Shown: positions 1-6,587 of the stretch, piece after piece
How positions within the stretch are numbered: position 1 is the first letter of the stretch
How the letters are laid out: the number at the start of each line of letters is the position of its first letter
Origin: Paludibacter sp. UBA5753
Lineage (GTDB): Bacteria > Bacteroidota > Bacteroidia > Bacteroidales > Paludibacteraceae
Assembly: GCA_002427615.1 (NCBI GenBank)
Contig: DIFH01000016.1
Location: 23,625-39,050 of the forward strand
Direction of reading: 5' to 3'
DNA: 15,426 nucleotides
Position numbers and translations under genes: made by a program
Notes under the pieces: generated by a model
Databases searched by the model: none
What the model saw: the letters and a program-made list of their open reading frames with translations, nothing else
What the model was told of the DNA's origin: nothing

Positions 1-50
1 TGCGCTTCGCTTACTGGGGGTTATTCATATTTAGCCCCGTCGGGGCAATG
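1..50. repeat. REP-like GC-rich hairpin repeat, cut by the window start
   Basis: Positions 34-46 form a near-perfect palindrome, GCCCC-GTC-GGGGC. Just left of it, 15-22 (TGGGGGTT) looks like the right arm of a second hairpin whose left arm would lie outside the window; the GCTTCGC stretch would be its loop. A pair of GC-rich hairpins joined by an AT-rich linker is a common form of intergenic repeat in Bacteroidetes. This assignment rests on shape only. It has no coding potential and might also help terminate transcripts arriving from the left. Confidence 0.5.
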
Positions 51-102
51 AGTTTAAAGATATAACAATCAACTAAATGGATGATTATTATCAAATTTAT
101 TA

Positions 103-119
103 GGGCGCTGAGTAGTTAC
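103..119 (+). repeat. Left arm of 17-bp inverted repeat flanking arsR-arsC
   Basis: The sequence gggcgctgagtagttac is the exact reverse complement of 990-1006. After one mismatch the match continues for three A residues inward. It lies 14 bp beyond the arsC stop codon. The orientation (GGGCGC outermost on both sides) is that of transposon terminal repeats. Confidence 0.8.
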
Positions 120-133
120 CAAAACAGAATCAA

Positions 134-553
134 TCAGTTTTTCAGATTCTCTACATAAAACTTATAAAATTCTTCCTTGATTTCGTCGCGCACACGAATA
201 AATTCACTCCAGATAAACTCATCGGTTCCGGTAGCGTGACTCGGATCGTCGAACCCGATATGCAAACGGCGCTTTACTTTGCCGAGAAATGCCGGACAGG
301 CTTCGTTCGCTCCGCCGCAAACGGTAATTACGTAATCCCATTCTTCTCCAAGGTATTTCTCCACGGGATCGGATGTATGGTTACTGATATCTATGCCGGC
401 TTCTTTCATCACCGCCACGGCTTTTTCATTCAGTTTGCCCGATGCCTGCGTTCCAGCCGAACAAACTGTCAAATTTTTATCGAACGATTGCAGCCAGCCC
501 TGCGCCATTTGGCTACGACAACTGTTTCCGGTGCAAAGGATTAAGATTTTCAT
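134..553 (-). CDS. arsC: Arsenate reductase ArsC, thioredoxin-linked, LMW-PTP fold
   Basis: Reduces arsenate to arsenite in the cytoplasm, the first step of arsenic detoxification. The 139-residue protein has the low-molecular-weight phosphatase P-loop CX5R at its N-terminus (C7-TGNSC-R13). It also has two further cysteines, C79 and C86. The spacings 7-79-86 match exactly those of the C10-C82-C89 redox relay of the plasmid pI258-type enzyme, which identifies the thioredoxin-coupled class rather than the glutaredoxin class. The DDPS motif (D102/D103) supplies the general acid. It is the second gene of an arsR-arsC operon (21-bp gap). No arsenite efflux pump (ArsB or Acr3) is in the window, so export must be encoded elsewhere. 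Length is normal for the family. Confidence 0.93.
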   Translation of the reverse strand: MKILILCTGNSCRSQMAQGWLQSFDKNLTVCSAGTQASGKLNEKAVAVMKEAGIDISNHTSDPVEKYLGEEWDYVITVCGGANEACPAFLGKVKRRLHIGFDDPSHATGTDEFIWSEFIRVRDEIKEEFYKFYVENLKN

Positions 554-574
554 ATCTATGTCGTTTTTATATTT

Positions 575-904
575 CTATTCACAGCAGCTTACTTCTGCCG
601 ACTTTATCTTGTTGAAAAAATTGTCGAGTCTTTCCAGATGTTCGTTTATCTTAGGGCAACAAAGGCAATAATTGATTTTCAATCCGTCAATTTCACCGTG
701 TATCAAACCCATGTCGCGTAATTCCTTTAAATGTTGCGACACCGTGGTACGGCTCAATGGCAGCTGGTCTGAAATATCGCCCGAGATACAGCTTTTGGTC
801 TCCGCCAGATACTTTAAAATAGCCAACCGAGCCGGATGCGATATTACTTTAGCAAATTCAGCCAACTCTTGTAGCTCTTTATCAAATACTTCCGGTTTTC
901 TCAT
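575..904 (-). CDS. arsR: ArsR/SmtB-family transcriptional repressor
   Basis: A 109-residue winged-helix repressor expected to bind its own promoter and release on arsenite. The N-terminal helices (EFAKVISHPARLAILKYL, about 16-33) and the recognition region (LSRTTVSQHLKELRDMGLI, about 50-68) are standard ArsR features. The canonical ELCVCDL metal site of helix 3 is absent: only C39 lies in that area. Other cysteines cluster at C80, C82, C83 and at the C-terminus (C107-C108), so metal sensing may use a non-classical site. It is the first gene of the operon with arsC, reading leftward from a good Bacteroidetes promoter. The start chosen is the ATG at 904, 20 bp downstream of the -7 box. Confidence 0.9.
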   Translation of the reverse strand: MRKPEVFDKELQELAEFAKVISHPARLAILKYLAETKSCISGDISDQLPLSRTTVSQHLKELRDMGLIHGEIDGLKINYCLCCPKINEHLERLDNFFNKIKSAEVSCCE

Positions 905-918
905 ATTATTTATGTTTT

Positions 919-938
919 ATGTCGCAAACATACGATAT
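919..938. promoter_or_regulatory. Candidate ArsR operator palindrome
   Basis: Arms ATGTCG (919-924) and CGATAT (933-938) are inverted with five of six positions paired. They enclose the 8-bp -7 box of the arsR promoter exactly. A repressor bound here would block the promoter, as expected for ArsR autoregulation. This is a pattern match only. Confidence 0.4.
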
Positions 939-955
939 TATTATTAAATGACAAA
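925..955 (-). promoter_or_regulatory. arsRC promoter, Bacteroidetes type
   Basis: Read on the minus strand: TTTG at 955-952, a 19-bp spacer, then TATGTTTG at 932-925. This is an exact fit to the Bacteroidetes sigma-ABfr form TTTG-N19-TAnnTTTG. The arsR ATG lies 20 bp downstream. Confidence 0.75.
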
Positions 956-989
956 ATTTTTGGAGAAATATTTTTTGTTATAAAATTTC

Positions 990-1006
990 GTAACTACTCA
1001 GCGCCC
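990..1006 (-). repeat. Right arm of 17-bp inverted repeat flanking arsR-arsC
   Basis: The sequence gtaactactcagcgccc is an exact inverted match to 103-119. The two arms bound a 904-bp segment that contains only arsR, arsC and their promoter. No clear target-site duplication is visible; the flanks on both sides are AT-rich and not informative. Confidence 0.8.
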
Positions 1007-1066
1007 ATAATTTTTATACCCTTTTGATTTTTATATTGACCCGCTTATAAATCGTATATTTTTATG

Positions 1067-1074
1067 TAAGTTTG
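1067..1074 (+). promoter_or_regulatory. Probable -7 box for purU
   Basis: TAAGTTTG matches TAnnTTTG and lies 29 bp before the purU ATG, consistent with a short leader. A TTTG at the expected -33 distance is not present, so this is a half-supported promoter. Confidence 0.5.
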
Positions 1075-1103
1075 CAATCTGATTATTGAAAAATTGAAAT
1101 TGA

Positions 1104-1970
1104 ATGAAAGAAAACGACAATACTGCAGTTTTATTAATCCACTGCCCTGATAAAGCAGGAATATTAGCTGCCGTTACAGAATTTATCAATCAACACAAAG
1201 GAAACATCCTCTATTTAGATCAATATGTAAATCGTGAAGAAAAAGTTTTCTTTATGCGTGTAGAGTGGGATTTGACAGCGTTCCAGATTCCGAAAGAAAA
1301 AATTGAAGAATACTTTCAAACTCTGCTTGCCATCCGGTACGATATGAATTTCAGGCTTTATTTTGCAGATACCAAACCCCGCATGGCCATATTCGTATCA
1401 AAGATGTCGCATTGCCTGTACGATTTACTGGCACGTTACGCTTCAGGTGAATGGCGCGTAGAAATCCCTCTTGTCATCAGCAATCATCCGGATATGAAAC
1501 CCGTTGCAGAACGTTTTGGGATTGAATATCATTACATACCTATTACAAAGGAAAATAAGGAAGAACAAGAAGCCAAACAACTTGAATTACTCAAAGAACA
1601 CAACATTACATTTTGCGTCCTTGCACGTTATATGCAAATTCTTTCGCCGCAATTAATCAGTAATTACCCGAACAAAATCATCAACATTCATCACTCGTTT
1701 TTACCGGCTTTTGCAGGAGCGAAACCTTATCATGCTGCCCACGAACGCGGCGTAAAAATCATTGGCGCAACAAGCCATTATGTTACAGGCGAACTCGATG
1801 CAGGTCCGATTATAGAGCAAGACGTTACGCACATTTCGCACAAGGACACTGTGGATGAGCTTATTAAAAAAGGTCGCGACCTGGAAAAAATTGTACTTTC
1901 TCATGCCGTAGAAAAACATATCGACCGTAAAATTCTGACTTACAAGAACAGAACGATTGTTTTTCAATAA
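1104..1970 (+). CDS. purU: Formyltetrahydrofolate deformylase
   Basis: Hydrolyses 10-formyl-tetrahydrofolate to formate and tetrahydrofolate, balancing one-carbon units and supplying formate for purine synthesis. The 288-residue protein has an N-terminal ACT domain (about 9-85, starting LLIHCPDKAGILAAVTEF), the usual regulatory domain of PurU. A formyltransferase-fold catalytic domain follows from about residue 92. The catalytic triad of the hydrolase is visible as N194 and H196 in NIHHSFLPAF and D232 in GELDAGPIIEQD. Length is close to the E. coli enzyme (280). It appears to be a single-gene unit with its own -7 box and a separate gap before the next gene. Confidence 0.95.
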   Translation: MKENDNTAVLLIHCPDKAGILAAVTEFINQHKGNILYLDQYVNREEKVFFMRVEWDLTAFQIPKEKIEEYFQTLLAIRYDMNFRLYFADTKPRMAIFVSKMSHCLYDLLARYASGEWRVEIPLVISNHPDMKPVAERFGIEYHYIPITKENKEEQEAKQLELLKEHNITFCVLARYMQILSPQLISNYPNKIINIHHSFLPAFAGAKPYHAAHERGVKIIGATSHYVTGELDAGPIIEQDVTHISHKDTVDELIKKGRDLEKIVLSHAVEKHIDRKILTYKNRTIVFQ

Positions 1971-2068
1971 TATTGAATTATATTTGCGTTCGTTTTTTTG
2001 CATAAAAAACCTGCTTTTTAATTATCGGATGCATTATATTTAGAAAGAAACCATTAAAAACACAAAAT

Positions 2069-3832
2069 ATGGAAGTAACACGCTTATTCGATTTATTGGA
2101 TAATTATCTTGTAAAATATCCGACACAGGAAGTGGCTCTGGCTGCAAAAAGAAACGGACAATGGCGTAAGTTCAGCATTCAGGAATATGTCGAACTAACC
2201 AACAATATCAGTTTCGGGCTGCTGAAATCAGGGATTAAACAGGGAGATAAAATAGGAATCGTGAGTGGAAACCGTCCCGAATGGAACATGCTCGATTTTG
2301 CTATTATGCAAATAGGCGCCATTTCAATTCCTATCTACCCCACTATCAGCCAGGACGATTACCGCTATATACTGAACCATGCCGAAATGAAAATGATTTT
2401 TATCGAAGGCAAAGAATTACGGAACAAACTGCAACCTATTTTGCCAGAAATAAAAACACTGAAAGAAGTGTACACTTTCGACGATTTAGGAACTGAATAT
2501 AAATATCTCGATCAACTGATTCAATTAGGAAAAGAAAATTCCGAACCCGAAAAACTTGACAAACTAAAAGCGTCGATTAAAGCCGACGAAATGGCAACGA
2601 TAATTTATACTTCCGGAACAACCGGAAACCCCAAAGGGGTTATGCTCTCACACAGCAACATCGTGAATCAACTGAAAAACCTTCAAGATACTCCCGCAAA
2701 ATGGAGTAATATCGCTTTAAGTTTTCTGCCGCTTTGCCATGCCTACGAACGCATGTTGGTGTATTTATATCAATATCTCGGCATGTCGGTGTATTATGCC
2801 GAAAGTCTTGCCACTATTGTCGACAATATCAAGGAAGTAAACCCGACCATGATGTCGGCTGTGCCCCGTTTGCTCGAAAAAATTTACGATAAACTCTATC
2901 TGGCGGGGAAGAAACTTCCGTTCATTCAGCGGAATATTTACTATTGGGCATTTAAACTCGCCACTAAATATCAGCTCGAAGGTATGAGCAAATGGGATTT
3001 GGCGAAAATAAAACTTGCCGACAAGCTCATTTATTCCAAATGGCGCGCTGCATTGGGAGGAAACTTCGATATTGTGGTTTCAGGAGGATCTGCCTTACAA
3101 AAACACATCGCAGCATTTTTCTCTGCTATCGGAATGCCAGTGTTCGAAGGCTACGGACTAAGTGAAACTTCTCCGGTCATAGCCGTAGGTCAACGGGGGA
3201 AAAATGGTCGGAAATTCGGCACTGTAGGCTTACCGTTACCCGGCGTTGAAGTAAAACTCGGCGAACAAAACGAAATCATTTGCCGCGGACATAACGTTAT
3301 GATGGGCTATTATAAAGATCCAGCACTGACCGCACAGGTTATCGATGCCGATGGTTGGCTTCATACCGGCGATACCGGGGAATTCACTCCTGAAGGTCAA
3401 TTGATTATAACAGGTCGCCTGAAAAGCTTATTCAAAACTTCTTTTGGAAAATATGTTAATCCCGAGGCGATCGAATCGAAATTTACAGAATCACCGTTGA
3501 TAGAAAATATGATCGTATTGGGCGAAAACAAAAAATTTGCGGCGGCACTTATTTCTCCCGATTTTGTTTTTCTCCAATCATGGTGTGGAAAGCATAAAAT
3601 TCCATACACTACCAATGAAGAAATGATCCAGCATCCTGTCGTTGTAAAGCGTTATCAGGATGAAGTTAAAAAATACAATCAGTATTTCGGTGATTTTGAA
3701 CAGGTAAAACGCTACCAGTTGGTTCCCGACGAATGGACACAACAGATGGGTTTCCTGTCTCCAACTCTGAAAATTAAGCGGAATGTGATAGAAGCGCATT
3801 ATGCCGACAGAGTAGAGAAATTGTTTCAATAA
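2069..3832 (+). CDS. Long-chain fatty acid-CoA ligase (AMP-dependent synthetase)
   Basis: Activates fatty acids through an acyl-adenylate to acyl-CoA. The 587-residue protein has the adenylate-forming motifs in order: P-loop TSGTTGNPKG (181-190), GYGLSETSP (361-369) with the motif glutamate E366, TGD (433-435) whose aspartate contacts AMP ribose, and the hinge GRLKSLFKTSFGKY (449-462). The size and the LSFLPLCHAYER segment fit the long-chain acyl-CoA synthetase group common in Bacteroidetes, rather than acetyl-CoA synthetase. There is no signal peptide; the protein is probably cytoplasmic or membrane-associated. It lies 98 bp after purU on the same strand. A weak TATATTTA at 2035 might be part of a separate promoter. 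The exact chain length preference cannot be read from sequence. Confidence 0.9.
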   Translation: MEVTRLFDLLDNYLVKYPTQEVALAAKRNGQWRKFSIQEYVELTNNISFGLLKSGIKQGDKIGIVSGNRPEWNMLDFAIMQIGAISIPIYPTISQDDYRYILNHAEMKMIFIEGKELRNKLQPILPEIKTLKEVYTFDDLGTEYKYLDQLIQLGKENSEPEKLDKLKASIKADEMATIIYTSGTTGNPKGVMLSHSNIVNQLKNLQDTPAKWSNIALSFLPLCHAYERMLVYLYQYLGMSVYYAESLATIVDNIKEVNPTMMSAVPRLLEKIYDKLYLAGKKLPFIQRNIYYWAFKLATKYQLEGMSKWDLAKIKLADKLIYSKWRAALGGNFDIVVSGGSALQKHIAAFFSAIGMPVFEGYGLSETSPVIAVGQRGKNGRKFGTVGLPLPGVEVKLGEQNEIICRGHNVMMGYYKDPALTAQVIDADGWLHTGDTGEFTPEGQLIITGRLKSLFKTSFGKYVNPEAIESKFTESPLIENMIVLGENKKFAAALISPDFVFLQSWCGKHKIPYTTNEEMIQHPVVVKRYQDEVKKYNQYFGDFEQVKRYQLVPDEWTQQMGFLSPTLKIKRNVIEAHYADRVEKLFQ

Positions 3833-3861
3833 AATATAGATACCGTTGGCGTTCATTGTAA

Positions 3862-3966
3862 AAAGACAGAAACAGACGACAACCAAGTTTAGAGGACTTA
3901 TACAAGATTGCCGAAATCCTTGATGTTGAGGTCAAAAAATTATTAATTGAAAGGAAAGTACAATAA
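3862..3966 (+). pseudogene. C-terminal stump of an XRE-family HTH regulator
   Basis: The frame ending at the TAA at 3964-3966 reads ...RRQPSLEDLYKIAEILDVEV and then KKLLIERKVQ. This is the typical tail of a small Cro/C1-type regulator (consensus PSL-x-TLYKIA-x-ALDV). The frame has a stop at 3859-3861 and no start codon, so the helix-turn-helix half is missing. The stump ends 3 bp before the mod ATG. An XRE gene directly before mod would make sense as the controller of the restriction operon, so its loss suggests a deletion or an insertion breakpoint near 3862-3883. It is too short to be functional. Confidence 0.7.
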
Positions 3967-3969
3967 AAT

Positions 3970-6585
3970 ATGGACGGAAAAAGTCTGACACCGGAACAAG
4001 AAAAAATTAACGCATTGCGACAGGTATTACCCGAAGCATTTAGCGAAGGAAAAATTGATTGGGAAAAACTGAAAGCCACGCTTGGCGAAAATATAAATTT
4101 CTCGAACGAACGCTATGTGTTGAATTGGGCCGGCAAAAGCGATGCTTTTAAAGTGTTGCAAACCCCAACCACCAAAACGCTTGTACCAGCCAAAGACGAA
4201 AGTGTAAACTTTGACGAAACCGAAAATATTTTTATTGAAGGCGAAAACCTCGAAGCGCTGAAAGTGCTGCAAAAAAGCTACTTCGGCAAAGTGAAAATGA
4301 TTTATATTGACCCGCCTTATAACACAGGCAACGACTCTTTCATTTATCCCGACAAGTTTAGCGAAAGCAAAGCCAACTATGAAAAACGGGTAGGCGACAA
4401 AGACGAAGAAGGCTATATGACCAAATCTTCTATAAAATTCCCCTCCCTTGGAGGGGTGCCGCAGGCGGGGTGGTCAAAGAACAGCAAAGAAAACGGGCAA
4501 TACCACAGCAATTGGCTCAATATGATGATGCCCCGTTTATACTTAGCTAAAAACCTTCTGCGACAAGATGGAGTGATTTTCGTATCTATTGATGATAACG
4601 AAGTGCATAATCTACGGCTATTGATGAATGAGATTTTTGGGGAGGAGAATTTTGTAGCAGAATTTGACTGGCGAAAAAAAACAGGTGCAAATGATGCAAA
4701 AGATATTGCGATTATTACTGAAACCATATTATTGTTTGCAAAGAGCCATACCGCAACTATTGAAAATGATATTTGGGAACGTGATAAAAATTCAATAAAT
4801 CAACAGCGTTTTAGGCTATCTGATGAGTTTGTTGATATTCGTGGAAAATATTATTTTGACACGCTTGACCGCGGAGGTTTGCAATATTCAGATTCTATGA
4901 ATTTTGGAATACAAGCACCAGACGGTGGAATGATTTTTCCAAATGGGCGTTCGACTTTTGTAAATGATGGGTGGATTTGGAAATGGGGAAAAAGCAAAAT
5001 TAAGTGGGGTATTGAAAATAAGTTTTTGGAATTTGTCAAATCTGATAAAAGTGAAGATTCAGATTATACAATCAAATACAAAGTTTACCAAAACGTTGAT
5101 AATGAGGGAAATTTACGCCATAAATCTGGACGTGCTTATTCAAATTTAATAACTGAACCAATAAATCAGCAAGGAAATGCTGATTTTGCAAATTTATTTG
5201 ACGGAAAAACTTATTTTTCAAATCCTAAGCCAATTGGACTAATTCAATATCTCTTAAGAACTACTAACAACAAATCTAACATTATTCTTGACTTCTTCGC
5301 AGGCTCAGGCACCACCGCCCACTCAGTAATGGAACTCAACAAAGAAGACTGCGGTGGCCGGAAATACATTTGCGTACAGCTACCCGAACTCGCCGACGAA
5401 AATAGCGAAGCCTACAAAGCCGGATACAAAACCATAGCCGAAATAAGTAAAGAACGTATTCGCAGAGCAGGCAAGAAAATACAGGAAGAAATCAAAGCTG
5501 AAATCGCCAAAATAGAAACTGAAATTAAAAAGTTGGAAGGCGAACTGCCCACAGATGAAACCAAAGCTGAAATTGAAAACCTGAAAATCAAAATCGAAAA
5601 GCTGCAATCGCAGGATTTGGGTTTCAAAGTTTTAAAATTAGCCGACAGCAATTTCAAACAATGGCAACAACTCCCCTCCGTTGGAGGGGTGTCCGAAGGA
5701 CGGGGTGGTAAAGAAGAACAAGCTAAAGCAACCCGCACTGAGCTTGCCGAAGTGTTGCAAGAGCAAATGAAATTGTTTGTTGACCCAGTTTCGGAATCTG
5801 CCACTATTGAAAATATGGTGTACGAACTTTTGCTAAAAAGTGGTAAAGACCTGAACGCTAAAATATTCCCCTCCTTTGGAGGGGTGGCTGAAAGCCAGGG
5901 TGGTAAATTCCCCTCCTTTGGAGGGGTGCCCAACGGGCGGGGTGGTAAATTCCCCTCCTTTGGAGGTGTGCCCAACGGGCGGGGTGGTAGAAACTCCAAA
6001 AACTACTTCGATTTACCATACAATCCCAAGTTAAAAGAAAGAGCAAGAGAGCTTCGACAAGCAGGTAACTTATCAGAGGTTTTATTTTGGAATCAAGTTA
6101 AAAACAAACAATTCAAAGGATTTGATTTTGACAGGCAAAAAATCATCGGGAATTATATTGTAGATTTTTATTGCTCAAATTGTAATGTCGTTATTGAAAT
6201 AGATGGAAGTAGCCACGATGATAAAGTCGAGTATGATGCAGAAAGGGATGCATATTTAGAAAGTCTTGGATTAACGGTTATACACATACCTGTTGCAGAA
6301 GTTATGAAAAATATGAATAAGGTAATGCAGATTCTATTTGACCACCCCGCCCTAAAGGGCACCCCTCCAAAGGAGGGGAATTTAAAACCCGATTATTATA
6401 AAATCAACGGCAATGAATTGATTTTGCTTTTAGAAAAAGCAACGCAGGAAATTATTGATGCAGTAATTGCTGAGAAGCCTATCAAAGTAATTGCCTTAGA
6501 CAAATTGTTTAAAGGCAACGACCAGTTAAAAACAAATACCGTACTGCAAATGAAAGATGCAGGGGTGGAATTTAAAACAATATAA
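3970..6585 (+). CDS. mod: Type III restriction-modification methyltransferase Mod, with in-frame repeat and DUF559 insertions
   Basis: Beta-class N6-adenine DNA methyltransferase and specificity subunit of a type III system. DPPYNTGND begins at residue 114 and DFFAGSGTT lies at 441-449, with the target-recognition region between them, as in EcoP1/EcoP15-type Mod. Residues about 505-550 form a charged coiled coil. The C-terminus (KVIALDKLFKGNDQLKTN...) is the conserved Mod tail. At 871 residues it is clearly longer than usual (about 600-700). The excess is explained by in-frame palindromic repeats at residues 157-169, 568-581 and 633-674, a DUF559 nuclease domain at about 675-790, and an inverted repeat at about 791-804. 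The recognition region (roughly 4600-5285) is much more AT-rich (27% GC in a 60-bp sample at 5041) than the next conserved block (53% at 5341), which suggests domain exchange. The reading frame is intact, but enzyme activity with these insertions is not certain. Confidence 0.93.
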   Translation: MDGKSLTPEQEKINALRQVLPEAFSEGKIDWEKLKATLGENINFSNERYVLNWAGKSDAFKVLQTPTTKTLVPAKDESVNFDETENIFIEGENLEALKVLQKSYFGKVKMIYIDPPYNTGNDSFIYPDKFSESKANYEKRVGDKDEEGYMTKSSIKFPSLGGVPQAGWSKNSKENGQYHSNWLNMMMPRLYLAKNLLRQDGVIFVSIDDNEVHNLRLLMNEIFGEENFVAEFDWRKKTGANDAKDIAIITETILLFAKSHTATIENDIWERDKNSINQQRFRLSDEFVDIRGKYYFDTLDRGGLQYSDSMNFGIQAPDGGMIFPNGRSTFVNDGWIWKWGKSKIKWGIENKFLEFVKSDKSEDSDYTIKYKVYQNVDNEGNLRHKSGRAYSNLITEPINQQGNADFANLFDGKTYFSNPKPIGLIQYLLRTTNNKSNIILDFFAGSGTTAHSVMELNKEDCGGRKYICVQLPELADENSEAYKAGYKTIAEISKERIRRAGKKIQEEIKAEIAKIETEIKKLEGELPTDETKAEIENLKIKIEKLQSQDLGFKVLKLADSNFKQWQQLPSVGGVSEGRGGKEEQAKATRTELAEVLQEQMKLFVDPVSESATIENMVYELLLKSGKDLNAKIFPSFGGVAESQGGKFPSFGGVPNGRGGKFPSFGGVPNGRGGRNSKNYFDLPYNPKLKERARELRQAGNLSEVLFWNQVKNKQFKGFDFDRQKIIGNYIVDFYCSNCNVVIEIDGSSHDDKVEYDAERDAYLESLGLTVIHIPVAEVMKNMNKVMQILFDHPALKGTPPKEGNLKPDYYKINGNELILLLEKATQEIIDAVIAEKPIKVIALDKLFKGNDQLKTNTVLQMKDAGVEFKTI
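4438..4474 (+). repeat. In-frame palindromic repeat copy 1 (in mod)
   Basis: CCCTCC-CTT-GGAGGG hairpin followed by GCC-GCA-GGC and GGGGTGGT. It encodes FPSLGGVPQAGW within Mod, just before the conserved NSKENGQYHSNW motif. Its second hairpin is 2 bp shorter than in the other copies, so the downstream half is read in a different frame (GW instead of RGG), yet the mod frame is kept. Confidence 0.85.
5671..5712 (+). repeat. In-frame palindromic repeat copy 2 (in mod)
   Basis: A 42-bp unit encoding LPSVGGVSEGRGGK. First stem CTCC/GGAG, second stem GTCC-GAA-GGAC. It interrupts Mod between the coiled coil/KLADSNFKQW segment and the TELAEVLQEQMKLFVDP segment. Confidence 0.9.
5866..5991 (+). repeat. 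Three tandem in-frame palindromic repeats, copies 3-5 (in mod)
   Basis: Three 42-bp units abut exactly: 5866-5907, 5908-5949 and 5950-5991. Each encodes a 14-residue peptide of the form FPSFGGVPNGRGGK. Each has the stems CCTCC/GGAGG and GCCC-AAC-GGGC (unit 3 has GGCT-GAAA-GCC instead). Because the unit is a multiple of three, copy-number change would lengthen or shorten Mod without a frameshift. The block forms the left border of the DUF559 insertion. Confidence 0.92.
6341..6380 (-). repeat. In-frame palindromic repeat copy 6, inverted (in mod)
   Basis: The reverse complement reads TTCCCCTCCTTTGGAGGGG followed by TGCCC-TTTA-GGGC and GGGGTGGT, so it is the same element in the opposite direction. 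In the mod frame it encodes DHPALKGTPPKEGN. It closes the DUF559 cassette on the right. Confidence 0.9.
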
Positions 6586-6587
6586 TT

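Larger units (their letters stand above)
5866..6380 (+). mobile_element. Candidate repeat-bounded DUF559 endonuclease cassette inside mod
   Basis: The left border is three direct palindromic repeats; the right border is one inverted copy (6341-6380). Between them (5992-6340) is a complete DUF559/Vsr-like endonuclease domain: NPKLKERARELRQAGNLSE, then FDFDRQKIIGNYIVDFYC with the catalytic aspartate, then VVIEIDGSSH with the E-x-D, then ERDAYLESLGLTVIHI. The passenger has neither its own ATG at the expected N-terminus nor a stop; it is read through as part of Mod. Mod homology stops at 5865 and resumes at about 6384 (DYYKINGNELILLLEKATQ). The arrangement resembles REP/RAYT pairs, where a nuclease mobilises the flanking palindrome. 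Mobility is inference. Confidence 0.65.

Noticed and set aside
5866..5991. Possible CRISPR array
   Set aside because: The three units abut with no spacers, are read in frame as protein, and no cas genes are present; this is a tandem palindromic repeat.
5412..5999. A 195-codon open frame on the minus strand across the mod repeats
   Set aside because: It lies wholly antisense to the conserved Mod frame and is long only because the palindromic repeats lack stops in every frame; its sequence (PPRPLGTPPKEGN repeats) has no domain.
5866..6380. Possible intein in Mod
   Set aside because: No splicing-block motifs (no N-terminal Cys/Ser with the TxxH block and no C-terminal HN) are visible, and the edges are DNA palindromes, so an insertion that stays in the protein is more likely.
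3970..6585. Phase-variable simple repeat in mod as an ON/OFF switch
   Set aside because: No mono- to penta-nucleotide tract of useful length was seen; the only tandem unit is 42 bp, a multiple of three, which would change length but not frame.
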